This document shows positions 1 through 12,680 of a DNA stretch of 64,000 nucleotides, piece by piece. Origin of the DNA: Dendrocalamus latiflorus. Taxonomy: Eukaryota > Streptophyta > Magnoliopsida > Poales > Poaceae. Location of the stretch: the NCBI GenBank assembly GCA_017311315.1, contig CM029660.1, forward strand, positions 29,707,410-29,771,409, given 5' to 3'. Numbering within the stretch: position 1 is the first letter of the stretch; each line of letters opens with the position of its first letter. The position numbers and the translations under genes are program-made. The notes below the pieces were generated by a model. It did no database searches. It worked only from the letters and a program-made list of their open reading frames with translations, and had not been told where the DNA came from.

Positions 1-149
1 CCGCCGCCGCCGCCACCCTGACGCCCCTCCCCGCCATTGCGCCGCTGCTCACGGCACGGCCGAGAGTTCCCAATCCACCCGCCGCACGCGAGGATCCGAA
101 GCCTAACCCGATCGCGGATCCCTCCCCGCTTCGCCCAACGCGACCCGCG
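1..149 (+). promoter_or_regulatory. 5' leader of the AAA-ATPase gene
   Basis: This is GC-rich sequence directly upstream of the first ATG of the AAA-ATPase gene, opening with a short CCG trinucleotide run. No TATA box is visible, so the promoter probably lies outside the window and this is 5' UTR. The assignment rests on position and base composition only. Confidence 0.5.
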
Positions 150-3100
150 ATGTATCGCGCGATGCGGCTGCGCTGCCTCCTGAACCCTCCGCTGTTGTGC
201 AAGCCCGCCTCCCTCGTCACCTCCGCGACCGGCAGCGGCGGCGTCCTCGTAGGGGGGTTCAGCGCGCCCGGCGGGAGCGCCCTGGTACGGAGGCTTGGTG
301 CGCCGCCGCGGCCGTCTAGCGAGGGCCGGCGGCTGTGCCGGTTCTACTGCTCGAAGGGCGGCGTTGGCAGCGCCGAGGCGGCGGTGGGGAGTGGTGGTGG
401 CAGTGGCGGTAGTGGTAGCATTCGCAGTGAGCAGGAGCACGCGCGGCTCGGGGAGAGGGACCAGCAGGAATGGCTAAGCGGCGAGCGGTTCCTCACCGGC
501 TGCAAGCGGCGTGAGTCTCCATTTCTCACCAAGCGGGAGCGCTTCCGCAACGAGTTCCTGCGCCGCGTCGTGCCATGGGAGAAGGGCAGCCTCTCGTGGC
601 GCAACTTCCCGTACTACGTCGAGTAAGCTTGACGAAACACACGCACGCACACCATCTGTTTGGTGTTTTTTCCCTGAACGAGACTAAGTTGCATTGTATC
701 ATCTCTTCTGGGTTGCAAGTGAGAATGCCAAGCAGCTGCTGACCGAGTGCGTGGCGTCGCACCTGCGCCATAATGATGTAACTTTGGAGTACGGTTCCCG
801 GCTGCAGTCTTCCGGTGGGAGGATATTGCTCCAGAGCTTGCCAGGTGTTGTGTGGGAAGGAGATCGATGTTTCCTCAATGTGTCTGTCTTACTCCTTACA
901 TGGATGATGAGATTTTTTCTTGTTGCTACAATGCAGGAACCGAGCTTTACCGGGAGAGATTGGTAAGAGCGCTTGCCCGTGAGTTATGTGTACCATTGTT
1001 GGTTCTGGACAGCAGTGTCCTAGCTCCATATGTAAGATAATCTTCCCCCCATATTAAAACCTTAAGACTATGGTTTTGTGGGCAAATCTAATGTCTGACC
1101 TTGTAGGCTTTTGGTGAGGATTGTTCAGAGACTGAGGAAGAGGATGATCATGTGGAGTCAGAAGATGAATGCTCAGAATCAGAGGTGGAAGAGGAAGGCG
1201 ATCAAGATTTGACGAGCAGCAATGAAGCTAAGTCTGGTGAAAGTGATGATGATGATACTATTAAATCCATGGAAGACCTCAAGAAGCTAGTTCCGTGCAC
1301 TCTTGAGGAATTCGCTAAGGTGTTTATTTCTGTTAAGATGCCAAACCATCTTAAAGAAAATGACATTTGATAATTCTTACTAAATTCTTGTTCCATTTTT
1401 TTGCTCTTATTCTATTTGGAAATGTGAGTATTTTTACCTTTACTTTACATCTATCTGCTTATTTAATGAATGAGGGCGAAATACTTTCAGACAAAGACAA
1501 AATTTTCCTGCAAAATATTAGTGAAAGCTAACATTAATATTAGTGTCTAGTAGTGAACTTCTGATTAATATTATTGTCTTATATCGCCTGCCTCATGCGA
1601 TGGTCTCGTTTCCATTTTTTCTACCAAAAATGCTAATCAATGTTCCGATTATTCCCTATATAATGTTTGCTTCTCTTTCTGTCTTGCAACTTATGCCTTG
1701 ACTGCCTGTGCTTCTAGAGAGTTGTTGGTGCACAAGAAAGTTCTTCAGCAGCAGAGTCCTCTGGGGCTGCTGAGTCGCCCGAAGAAGAGAAAAAACCTCT
1801 CCAAAAGGGTACATAACCTACCTTTCGTTTTTGTCTTGAGTATTTTCCCCAATGTTGACTCTAAATTAAATAACAGTTAACCGTTTCCTTCCATGTGAAC
1901 TAACATTTGGACCATGATTTTTTATGGCACTTGTACTTTGTTGTGTGTAAATCATGATACCGATACTTGGTCATGTTTGGCGAGTAACTACCTTTTTCCC
2001 TGGTGGAGCCTACCCAGTGCTTGTCGAGTTGGTAGGCTAAGCTCAGCTGTAGTGCTATAGATTATAGTGCCATGTTATGGGAATTAAGGCTGGGCTATTT
2101 GCTTAGTAACCACATGTTCACATCTGATTACATTCTTCAACTAAAGCACCTTCAATGGATTTATCCCCTTCTGTTTTCTGTGTATTCAGTGTTCTGCATG
2201 TTAGATAAAACTTGAAAGTTGTCAGCCCAGATACAGCTATGCACATAGCCAGTTGCATTCTACTATTAGTCTTTGTCAAGGACTCAAGGTGAACCCAGGC
2301 ATCACTTTGTCACAAAACACTTAAACATGTTGCAGCCATACTATGCAACCAACTTTTATCTGTACTTGCAAAGTTTGAACCTTTGTATTAACCAGCTATT
2401 TTATGAGATCAATATAATGCAGCTATACTATTGGCTTAATTTTTCATACCATTGTATGTTGTTCCCACTACTGAAATATGAAATTCAGGCTAGACCTTTG
2501 TATGCGTACTAAACTCTCAATGAAGGCCACACCAACTTTTCCCATTATTATTTTCAGGTGATAGGGTCAAGTATGTTGGAGCATCAGTGCTTGTTGAAGC
2601 AGATCACAGGTACATGTTAGAACTTATGTTCTCATCATTTTGGTTTATTGGTGAATTGTATCATGAGATTATTTCCTTTGTAATGAAGTTCTTTGGACTA
2701 CTAGGCCTGATATTTTGGCACCTTACTTGATTTGCTACCCTTTTTTTCTCTTGTTAAACAATAGATGTGCCATTTTTCTGTTGGTTTTAATCTTGACATG
2801 TAAATCGTGTAAGAGTCTATGTGTTAGTAAACTGCAGTAGCTAGATTAGGGGGAAGTATGTGAGTCAATATTCCAGCCGTGGTTAGTGCTCGGAAGAAGC
2901 AGTGGTTGTACCTACAATGGTCATAGTCAGAGTTGAGTGGTCGTAGAACGAGCGGTTGTAGTCGGAGTCAAGTGGTCGTAGAACGAGCGGTTGCAGTCGG
3001 AGTCGAACGGTCGTAGCCTGAGTCAAAGGTAGTTAGAGGACTGAGTCGTGTGGATCATGGAGAGTTTTTAGGAGATCAATGGATGATCGTTAGTAGTGGG

Positions 3101-6100
3101 TAAGTGGCTTGCATGTACGGCCAGATTGTATCTATTTAAACATCTCAATTGAATGGAATAAATGAGCCATTTGCAGTAAGTCATTTGCCTCCCGCAAGTT
3201 TGTATTTGTCTCTTGAAAGGGATAGAAAATACATGTAAGAGTGAGCTTGTATTTATTTCTTGAGAGAGATAAAAAAAATACAAAAGAGAGAGTGAGAAAT
3301 CTCGAGAGATTTCCAACATTTTCTTCTTTACAAAGCTGATCGTGGCATCATACACATATATTGATGCATCCATACACAGGGTGTCAACATAACTGTTATA
3401 TGATGTGATGAGTTTCTCCTTTCAGGTTAACATACTGTTATTCTGTTTATGTTGCTTGATAGTCTAGTCCTAAAGGCAAGTCTGTTTCTGCCTTTCTGGA
3501 AATTTCTAATAGACATTCGCATTGATTATGGATTTATGATGCCTGAAGTAAATGAAGTCTAGTGTAACACAAAGAACTAGTGTGTACTCTACTCAGAATT
3601 TTCCATCCAATGGGTATTTTCATGCACGGAATGCAACTGTGTGAGATGTGTGCCTATGCATGTAGAGACACTAGAGCAGCAAGCACAGGCAGAAACATGG
3701 GTGGGTTTGTGTGTGGATATGTAAGAGTGAGCACGTGGATATGTGTTGGTCCTGGTGGATGCATGGTTGCATGTTTATTCATTTGTGCTATTGGGCGTGT
3801 GCATGCATTCGTGCCTGTCTGCATTTGCAGCTGTTTGCACATGCATGCTCAGTAATGCTGGTGAAATTGATGGTTAAACTTTTCCTGGTGTCAGGAGGGC
3901 ATGTTCTACATGTTTACACTGCATATTTTCCATCAGACCCTCTCTTGTAACATGGCTATGGAGCTTCTTGACACTTCATGATGCATATCTTATATCTCAT
4001 ATCACAGGATCATTTTGGGGAAAATACCTACTCAAGAGGGAGCAACGAATGCCTATACCTTTATTAGTGGCAGGTGGGTGTATAAATCTTGTCTGGAATA
4101 GGGTTAGAATGTTTTGACGGCATGCCTTATTCCATGTTACTGTTATGTCATTTTCAGCTTTCTATGCCTTGAGATAATTAGAAATTTGTAAAAATTATCT
4201 CTACGACTATATTCAATTTTGACTTGTTTGATTGAAATTAATGTTAATATGGATGAAGAACACTCTTGAGTCATACATTGTTTATGAGTGCGTTATGAAA
4301 TATTATGCAAGTCTTGTTAAAAGTCTTTGTATGCTTAGTTTCTGTAGGTGCGGCGTAGCTGCTAAGTAATACATGTTTAGTCTGATTTGTACTCGTAGAC
4401 ACTAGACATATTTGGTTTTCTTTCTATGTCAATAGTCCTACATTGTTTCTGATGAATGATTTGGTTTCACGTTTGGTATTCCTTATATTGCACGCTTATC
4501 TTTTAAAATTCTTAAAATGCACTATTCTTGTTAATTGTTTATAATTGAACATTCTTGTAACTGTTAAAATTGCAGAACTTTATCAAATGGACAGCGTGGA
4601 GAGGTGTATGAGATCAATGGCGATCAAGTGGCTGTTATATTTGACCCTCCTGAGGAGAAGCTGGCTGATGGTGAAAAAGATGAAGATAACAAAGAGCAAC
4701 ATGCTAGGCCAGGAGTTTACTGGGTTGACAGTATGGTTCTACTCCCAGACATCCATAGTGCTATATTCAGTTTGAAAATTCTGCAATTTTAACATTGATC
4801 TTATTTGTACTTTTTAGCTCAGGATATTGTGCATGACCATGATACTCAGGCGGAAGATTGGCATATTGCAATCGAAGCACTTTGTGAGGTAATTTGTCAG
4901 ACAAAGGCTGAGTTCTTTTTTATTTTTAGCTAGCTTATATTTGTATTGTCTACAGTAACTAGCTTTTAAACGGTGCGTTTTTCAAAGCGGGGTCAATAGG
5001 AGTATTGTAGTAAAAAGTGTACTGAGTTCAACTGTATCGGCTAAAATCACATGCGATTATTTTCCTGTGTGTACTACCTCTCGCGAACAGCCAGAATTCA
5101 AATATTTAAGCCCCCCACACAAAATCTTTTGCATGAAACCTTTAGATCTTGAATTTTTCTCTATGTATATGCATATGTTTGCATAACTTTGACCATTCTG
5201 TCTATGTTGTGCATGTGTTGAGATGCTCAAGTGCTGCAATTGCTGTGTTTGTGTCCCATATGATCTGCTGAATAAACTTACCTCTTCCGGTTTTCTTTTG
5301 CTTATTTGATTAGGCACTGCCATCTATACAACCAGCCATTATTTACTTTCCAGACAGTTCCCAGTGGCTGTCTAGGGCAGTTCCAAGATCAAATCGCAAA
5401 GTGTTTGTCGAAAAGGTAGAGGAAATGTTTGACCAGCTTACTGGGCCTTTAGTGTTGATATGTGGGCAGAACATACTTGAGCCAGCACCAAAGGATAACT
5501 CCGATAAAGAACCGGTAACCCATCGAAACACCCATGGTCCCACCTGCTTGCATTCATATTATAGATATTTTTGTTGGGTCTTATTTTTGTTCTGGATAAA
5601 TACAGAAGACTCTGGTGTTCCACAATCTCTCTCGCCTGTCTCCACTGGTAATTTCTTACTAATCTGTTAACTAAGATATGTTTGTTTTCTGGTACTGCTT
5701 TGTTGCAGCTGATCTAGAAAACACCCCAATCTCCCATTCAGCTTTATATTTGTTTGCTCTTGTGCTCATCTATATTTTACTTATGGCACAACATGCGGCT
5801 AAGTTTCTTTGGCCGTTGCATCTACAGCATCCACTTATAATTACCCAACTGGAGGAGACTCACAACAGTGCCCTACTATTTGTTTCCCTTGTCCCTTTAT
5901 ATCCACATTCCCCCATTTATTATTTGTCAGCAATGATGGTGATTCTGGGAGTAAATCAAAATTTAACACTTATAACATGCATACATTGTTTGACCTAATC
6001 TGCTCAATAGTCCCATAAGCTCTGTTCGATGTGCTTGTTGTCACATTATAAAATGCAGCCTTAAAAAATACTCTACTCTAGTTTTGCCACAATTGCAAAA

Positions 6101-9100
6101 AAGGTAGAAAACAAAGAAGGATCACTTCTCTGCCTTGTTGCATGACTTTCTATGGTCTGCTGCTTCTAAAATTTAAATTGTTCTAATGAGCTACTTTTCT
6201 TTGTAACATTGTCTTAGAGAGTTGGTTTGTTTTATGCATGGTGGGGTTGCCACAGCCGTCCCTAAACTGGCTATTAATTTGAAATATATATTTTCAGTCT
6301 TCATCATTGAAGCGGCTGGTAGGGGGACTAAGAGGGAGGAAGCCCTCAAGGCCCACTGACATACCGAAGCTCTTCAGAAATAGATTTTTTATTCCTCTTC
6401 CAAAGGTAAATTGACACCATTTTAGTACTTTCCATTTTAGTACTTAGTTTTCCACAGTTGTGATATGTGAAGCCTAGTGTTGACTGCACTCCCTGTTGAC
6501 ATCTGATGATGGTATCTGTTGTTGCATCAGTTACTGTCGGTGCACAAAAACTTACTAACTGCAAGCTCTCCTAGCTTGGATAATGCTGTTGTCGTTACAG
6601 CTGTGTGAATACTTACATTATTTCTTTTATGTTCAGGATGATGAGCAACTGAGAGTTTTCAATAACCAGATTGCAGAGGACAGAAAAATAATCATTTCAA
6701 GGCATAACCTTGTAGAATTGCGTAAGGTATTGGAAATGCTTCTTGAGCTTTAATAAATAATTTTAGTCATCATTGTTGATTTTCATTACTTGTCCTACAT
6801 ATGACATGTGATTGAGTTTCGCTTCTTCAAGTGCTTGTAAGCCATGACCGGTAAATGCAGGTCCTTGAAGAGCATGAGCTATCATGTGAGGATCTTTTGC
6901 ATGTGAAGTCAGAGGGCATTATTTTGACAAAACAAAGTAAGTATATCTCGATCCATGTTATGATGCATATGCTATATATTTACCTGAAGTCTTGGTTACC
7001 AATGTTACTTTTATGGTGTTGGATCACATCAAAGTTTGGAGTGAATAATCTTCAACCTAAAGTTTATTGGAGTTCCTGTTAACCGTTCTGGTGGCATGCA
7101 TTATCATTTGGCAGATTCAATCGATCTTTTAATTGAAACTGTTGCTCCTGTTAAGGAATGGTTTGCACAGCGCAGATTGACCCCAGTGAACTGCAACAGT
7201 AGAGTATGCAATCAGTGCTCAGTCAATGGGCATGGGCCAAGCGATTTGAAATTGCACCCCCTTATGATGGGCCTTACATCTTTTCTCATTCCAAATGAAT
7301 GCAACTCCTCTCTCCAATCTACGATGGATTCTGAAGGACAGTTGCTTACTGCATGCATGTGTAATTTTGTATTGTCAATTGCAGGAGCAGAGAAGGTCGT
7401 TGGATGGGCTAGAAGTCACTATTTGTCATCAGCGATTCATCCTTCCATAAAGGGTGACAGGCTAATCATTCCCCGTGAGAGGTATTTTCTCAGTGGTCTG
7501 GGCATTCAATCATCTTTGTTGGCTGGACACTGACTATTGACACTGTTCCTTTTTTGAAGTCTGGACCTAGCAATTGGGAGGCTAAAGGAGCAGGGGGCTT
7601 CGACTAGGAAGCCCTCTGAAAACAGGAAGGTAGTCTTAGTTTTAGCTGTTTCATAAAGTTAGATTTTCTATTAATAGTGAGCCCTATTTTCTTTATAAGA
7701 CAAGTCTTTGTACTGTAATACCGTCCAACCTCAAAAGGAGTCTTCAATGCAGATTTTGGCAAAAGATGAATTTGAGCGCAATTTCATTTCAGCAGTCGTA
7801 CCTCCCCATGAAATTGGAGTTAAATTTGATGATATTGGTGCTCTTGAGGATGTCAAGAAGACACTGGATGAACTTGTTACTCTTCCAATGAGGAGACCAG
7901 AGCTTTTTTCGCATGGGAACTTGTTAAGGGTATGTTTTTCCGTTTGCTTTACTATCCTACCTGTAGCATTTTGGGCTTCTGAATAGTGAATTTGGTCCAT
8001 TGTTACCATATGGGCATATAAACTACTTTAGACTATGTTGCTGTTCCATAGCTAAAAAGCATGAAAAATAATATTCTAATTCAGAAAGAACATTAATTTT
8101 ATCCTTGGCTAGATAAAAAAAAGTGCTTGTAATTTCATGGGGGTGACCCTGGTGTAAAGGGGTGCAAATGGAGCGGATATTTCCTGACCGTCCGTCCGTC
8201 TGTTTTAATTCGGATATAATTTGGAGCAAATTTTCGGATATCCAAAGGTTTTGTCGGATACAAAAACGGAGTCGGATATTTTTTGTCGAATACGGAAATG
8301 GATTTGGAAAAAGCATTATCCGCCGGATATGGAACTATCCGGGTATTTTTTTCGGATAGTTACCGGATACGGAAACAGAGTCGGATACCTGGCCTCTCCG
8401 AATACCGAATACGAAGGCCTTGTGGAATCATTTGCTAAATGTAATGAAGTTAAATGAACCAGTGATGTACTTGACTACTTGGCTATGGACAATTCGTACT
8501 TTTGAACCATGTGACATGTAGCTAATTAGCTACTACTTGTTTAACTAGGCTCTATCATTTACTTGCTATTTTGCTAGCTAGAATTTACTAGTTGTTTAAC
8601 TTGTCCCTGTCACCATGTGAAATTTACTTTTGCGCACTATCCGATTAAATATTCGTGACCAAAACTAACCTTATTCGGAGCGGCATGTATTTGCTCCATA
8701 TTCGTGACCGAGAATATCTGCATTCCTATTCGTATCCGGCGCTATCCGTATCCGACTCCGACTCCGATGAAAATATGGAAAAGGATACGGAATGAGTAGT
8801 ATCCGTCCGTATCTGTTCCGTTTGCACCCCTACGGGTGTTGTGCCTCTGCAAGTTTGTTTTGTAGCTCAGTCAATACTCAGTATTGCTTGATGTTGTTCT
8901 TTCATTAGCGATTACTTGGTGGAGATATTAATGGAGAGGTCTTTCTGTGGATATCTGCTATAGCAGAGAAAAATTAAGATCTTGAACGTTTGGTATAGTT
9001 TGTCTTCTAGTGAGTCAGAACTAGCATTACAAGTTTGCGGTGGATGCAAGCTGTTCATGGGGTTGCAATCTTTAATTAAGCCTCACCTGTAGAGGGTTGT

Positions 9101-11258
9101 GAGGTTGTCCTTTTTCCTTACATTAGCATCTTTATGCAGCTCCCCATGCTTTTGAACAAGTTGTTGTAGACCTATGGTCGTTGCATGTCAAGGTGCAATT
9201 GTGAAGTCACAGATGAAATTGTGAAAATAGCCTGAGATGCTAATGTAATTACATTTTATGCCATACAACTCGACTCAACCGTATGAACCAAGTTACCAAT
9301 TCCATGAAGAAACAAGTGTTGCAAGTCCTATAACATTTTTAAAAAAAATTCAGATCTCCGAAGCAAAATCTAAATCTTAGTTTTGCTTTGTTGGTTGTAC
9401 TCCCTCATTGTTATGTTTTGTGAATTTGTTTGCATAGTTTTTTTTTTCATAGTTGTATTTAACATGACATATGTATGGACCTTTGTTCAGCCTTGCAAAG
9501 GAATATTGCTTTTTGGGCCTCCTGGAACAGGAAAAACACTTTTGGCAAAGGCACTTGCAACAGAAGCTGGAGCAAATTTTATCAGCATAACTGGTTCTAC
9601 TCTCACATCAAAGGTGGTTTTAATTGATTCTCTTGCTCTTTTTTTTGGATTATAGGAGTTATATATTATTGTGAAAACTGAATGGAATGTGGCAGTTATC
9701 AATCACATATATTATCTGAAGGGCTGGCTGAGGTAAGCAGCACAGTTAATTGGATGTAGTTGTGCGATACTAGTGGACAGTATATTTGTGAACACGGACT
9801 CTGGTAATAACAATTTGAGATTTATTAGATGGTATATACTAGTCTTCCATGTAACATGCTGGTACCAATGTCAGCACTGCTTTTAGTTTTGTCTACAGTT
9901 TTTTCCCCACTGCTTGTTGTTAGCATGTACCTGCTGCTTGACATGAAATTTTGAAGCCATATTAGAAGTTCATTTCTTGTGTGAAACTTCTCTTCATGGA
10001 GCCAGGCCCAGAATATACCAAAACGTTTCTCACCTATGCACTTGACCATCTATTTCTCTGTTGACAGTGGTTTGGAGATGCTGAGAAGCTCACCAAGGCC
10101 CTTTTCTCCTTTGCTAGTCGTCTAGCACCTGTTATCATATTTGTGGATGAGGTAAGTTTTGATTCAATTAAAAAACTGAAGTGGTTATATATCTTCAGGA
10201 GAAAATCCTTTATCATTTTATTCGGTTACCATTTCCAAGGTCATGCAGAATCTCTTGATTCATGCTGTTTTGATTTGATAATGACAGGTTGACAGCTTAC
10301 TCGGGGCAAGAGGTGGTGCATTTGAGCACGAAGCAACAAGAAGGATGCGAAATGAATTTATGGCAGCTTGGGATGGTCTAAGGTCCAAAGAGAACCAAAG
10401 GATCCTTATTCTTGGTGCAACAAACCGTCCATTCGATCTAGATGATGCAGTAATACGACGTTTACCTAGGCGGTAAGATATGCTTTTATGTGCTTGTGCC
10501 TTCCAAAATATTATTTAAGCTTGGTTCACTTAACAAAATGATGATCTGTCAATATGATCTGTAGGATATACGTTGACCTTCCAGATGCGCAGAATCGAAT
10601 GAAAATTTTGAAGATTTTACTTGCCAAAGAAAACCTAGATTCTGATTTTAGATTTGACGAACTAGCCAATGCGACAGAAGGTTACTCTGGAAGTGACTTG
10701 AAGGTAATTGCTTAAGCCCTTCACAATTGTGCTATTCTCCCCCCTCGCATGCCAATGATCTTCTGGCCTTTTCTTTTTCTGCCTTGTGTGTGTATGAACT
10801 CATTTTGTGTCTTCTCTGCAGAACCTATGCGTAGCTGCAGCATACAGGCCAGTTCACGAACTTCTGGAAGAAGAAAATAAGGTGGTTTGTTCTGGCTTTT
10901 ACATATTAATACTTGCATTCTTAAGATTGTTAACCACATGGGTGTGGTGTATGCCTTGCATGTTTGCTCACATGGTTGCCATCTTTTTCTTAGGGAGGTG
11001 CAAGTAGCACGGAAACTTCTTTAAGGCCCTTAAAGTTGGATGATTTTGTCCAAGCAAAAGCAAAGGTATTATAAACCTACTGTGTCTCCACAGCGTTGTA
11101 CGCAACGATATAATGCTTCATATTTAGTTATTTTCCCCGTACAGGTAAGCCCATCTGTTGCTTTTGACGCCACAAGCATGAACGAGTTAAGAAAATGGAA
11201 TGAGCAGTACGGTGAAGGTGGCAGCAGGAGTAGATCACCATTTGGGTTCGGCAACTAA
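150..11258 (+). CDS. AAA-type ATPase, Msp1/spastin-like C-terminal AAA module, 23 exons, 978 aa
   Basis: Exons: 150-622, 720-844, 937-1031, 1107-1319, 1718-1808, 2558-2609, 4008-4073, 4576-4730, 4818-4888, 5314-5514, 6298-6405, 6637-6726, 6861-6936, 7385-7481, 7560-7629, 7753-7929, 9491-9613, 10068-10151, 10288-10472, 10565-10703, 10822-10881, 10994-11065, 11145-11258. All introns are GT-AG and the joined frame stays open for 978 codons. The N-terminus (MYRAMRLRCLL) is basic and lacks acidic residues, like an organelle transit peptide. An acidic Ser/Glu/Asp linker covers about residues 237-275. The AAA module has Walker A GPPGTGKT (729-736), Walker B VIIFVDE ending at 789, sensor-1 Asn in ATNRP (835) and arginine-finger candidates in IRRLPRR (845-851). 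The C-terminus ends SPFGFGN. The family is the plant group I recall as the relatives of Arabidopsis AT3G19740 and AT1G50140; its function is poorly known, and membrane-protein extraction or remodelling is an inference from Msp1/ATAD1. From memory, relatives carry a short extra stretch between exons 10 and 11; a segment near 6055-6104 reads similarly but does not splice in frame, so that junction is the least certain. Intron 16 holds a hAT-like insertion. Confidence 0.92.
2822..3390 (+). repeat. probable old retroelement/LTR remnant in intron 6
   Basis: This intronic stretch starts with a TGTTAG-type end. It carries two to three degenerate copies of a short unit built around 'gtcgtagaacgagcggttg' (about 2905-3020). 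A TATA-like 'tatttaaac' is followed by AATAAA-like sequence, and near 3338 a segment ('cgtggcatcata') vaguely resembles a Copia primer-binding region. No second LTR or clean target-site duplication was found. The rest of intron 6 (2610-4007) holds nothing else I can identify. Confidence 0.3.
4961..5130 (+). repeat. MITE-like dispersed repeat, copy A (intron 9 of the AAA gene)
   Basis: Blocks such as 'attgtagtaaaaagtgta' and 'acatgcgattatttt' recur here. The same blocks occur at about 60592-60820 in this orientation, and reverse-complemented at about 61555-61740 and 61950-62155. The copies share a core running from 'gggtcaa' through 'gtagtaaaaagtgtactgag' to an 'acagcca(g/a)aattcaaa' tail. This marks a short non-autonomous DNA-transposon family. 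Terminal repeats and TSD were not resolved for this copy. Confidence 0.55.
8156..8832. mobile_element. non-autonomous hAT-like element in intron 16 of the AAA gene
   Basis: The ends are inverted: 'aggggtgcaaatggagcgga' on the left matches the reverse complement of '...tccgtttgcacccct' on the right. Subterminal regions are rich in short 'ggata'/'atccg' motifs in both orientations, as is typical of hAT elements. Flanks 'ctggtgta' and 'cgggtgtt' agree at six of eight positions, consistent with a worn 8-bp target-site duplication. No transposase is encoded. It accounts for about half of this 1.56-kb intron. Confidence 0.65.
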
Positions 11259-11515
11259 CATATTCCGGCAGTAAATTTCCCACACTGCATCATCTGTAAC
11301 ATCAATGAGCTCCTTGACAGGTCATAGGGAATCAAATCAGCAATAGCGTTGGTTCTTTCTCTGCTGTGTCCGCTTCTTGCCGTTAGCGGTCAATCTGCTC
11401 CTTTTTACACCTAGAGAGTAGAGCCTTTTTAGACAGTGCCATGATCCTGTATCAATAGATAAATGCATAATCAAATGTCAAATTTTCCTGAGCTTGTCTT
11501 CTGTTGTAATGTTGC
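11259..11515 (+). other. 3' flank / UTR of the AAA-ATPase gene
   Basis: AT-rich sequence follows the TAA stop and contains no ORF of note. It probably includes the 3' UTR. The last nine bases (11507-11515) are the left target-site duplication of the next element. Confidence 0.4.
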
Positions 11516-12005
11516 GAATTTTAGACGTTTTTGGCACTGTTGCTACCTTGAAATTCCAGAAATAGCCTCTTTGGAAACGAAATTCCAACTCTAGCCCCCA
11601 CCTGACCGCACCATTTAACCGCGTCGCGACACGTGTCCAATGGTGCGGCCGGGGAGCGCACCACACCTGAGTGGTGCCGCCACGTGTCAGCACGCAGGAG
11701 TGTGGTGCGGTCGGGGACCGCACCACTCAGGTGTGGTGCCGCCACATGTCAGCACGCGGGAGTGTGGTGCGGTCGGGGACCGCACCACTCAGGTGTGGTG
11801 CCGCCACGTGTCAGCACGCGGGAGTGTGGTGCGGTCGGGGACCGCACCACTCAGGTGTGGTGCGCTCCCCGGCCGCACCATTGGACACGTGTCGCGACGC
11901 GGTTAAATGGTGCGGTCAGGTGGGGGCTAGAGTTGGAATTTCGTTTTCGAAGAGGCTATTTCTGGAATTTCGGGATAGCAACAGTGCCAAAAACGTCCAA
12001 AATTC
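11516..12005. mobile_element. Mutator-like foldback element, 490 bp, 9-bp TSD
   Basis: Perfect 9-bp direct repeats 'taatgttgc' flank the element at 11507-11515 and 12006-12014. The ends are long inverted repeats: the left arm starts 'gaattttagacgtttttgg', and the right arm read in reverse starts 'gaattttggacgtttttgg'. The arms remain complementary for roughly 130-140 bp. A 9-bp TSD with long terminal inverted repeats is the signature of Mutator-like elements. The middle carries a GC-rich 62-bp tandem repeat. The long open frames across it on both strands are by-products of that repeat and of its palindromy, not genes. Confidence 0.8.
11669..11868. repeat. 62-bp tandem repeat, three units, inside the foldback element
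   Basis: The phrase 'gtggtgccgccac(g/a)tgtc' recurs at about 11670, 11732 and 11794, giving a 62-bp period. A fourth partial unit runs into the right arm near 11855. Each unit contains an internal palindrome 'gtgcggtcggggaccgcac', and two of the three carry a G-box-like CACGTG core (the third reads CACATG). Unit-to-unit identity is very high. Confidence 0.85.
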
Positions 12006-12014
12006 TAATGTTGC

Positions 12015-12680
12015 TGCCTCCCAGCCCAAGCCTGATCAAACTGTACATAGCTCCAGGAATTTTGACCGAGAACTAACAATATAGTAATTCACAAAAAATT
12101 CCATTCTTTTCATTAGTTACTACCGTTTTACGTTTTACATGATTGAGTTATGATCTCTACACGACTACCAAAGTATCTCTCCAGTAAGGCAGGCAATATG
12201 TTGATATTCATCCGCTGTACTCCACTATTACTTCCCTGAAGTACTGGAGCATTAGGCGGTTAAGTGGACAGAATAAAAGTTGAGCAGTTAAACGGACAAA
12301 TATGATATTTCAGGGGAGTATAGTGATCCTTTTCCTTTCCTCGTAGTAATTAGTGTTTTTGTCAATCTGTTGTGGACGCCTTCATTGGAAAGACGTATCA
12401 GCGCCGTTAGTCCGGGACATCCAACAAGCAGCAGAGGCATTGTCGGACGAGAAACAGCAGAGGCTCGATTAGATACAGTAGTGGCGGGCAATACCGAAGG
12501 AGAGTCCAATCTTTGGAAGGCTCGGCTGGCAATACCGAAGGAGATACACATCAGGAGTGGTTTCCTTTTCTAGATAATATCGTTAGGATAGTTTTGTTTT
12601 CTTCCTAAATATGATATTCTTTCTTCATTTAGCTTGTGTGCCTGTCATATGAAGGCAGACTCTGTTTATGTGGAGATTAA
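12015..12680. other. intergenic, no gene recognised
   Basis: This is AT-rich sequence with a short GC-balanced stretch around 12370-12570. Small ORFs exist on both strands but none shows a recognisable motif or splice context. Confidence 0.4.

Noticed and set aside
3580..3950. Cys-rich ORFs in intron 6 of the AAA gene
   Set aside because: The sequence consists of 'tgtgtg/gcatgc' simple-repeat-like DNA within an intron. Cysteines reflect TGT/TGC content.
11633..12084. Three overlapping plus-strand ORFs of 88-147 codons
   Set aside because: They are translations of the 62-bp tandem repeat and the inverted arms of the Mutator-like element.
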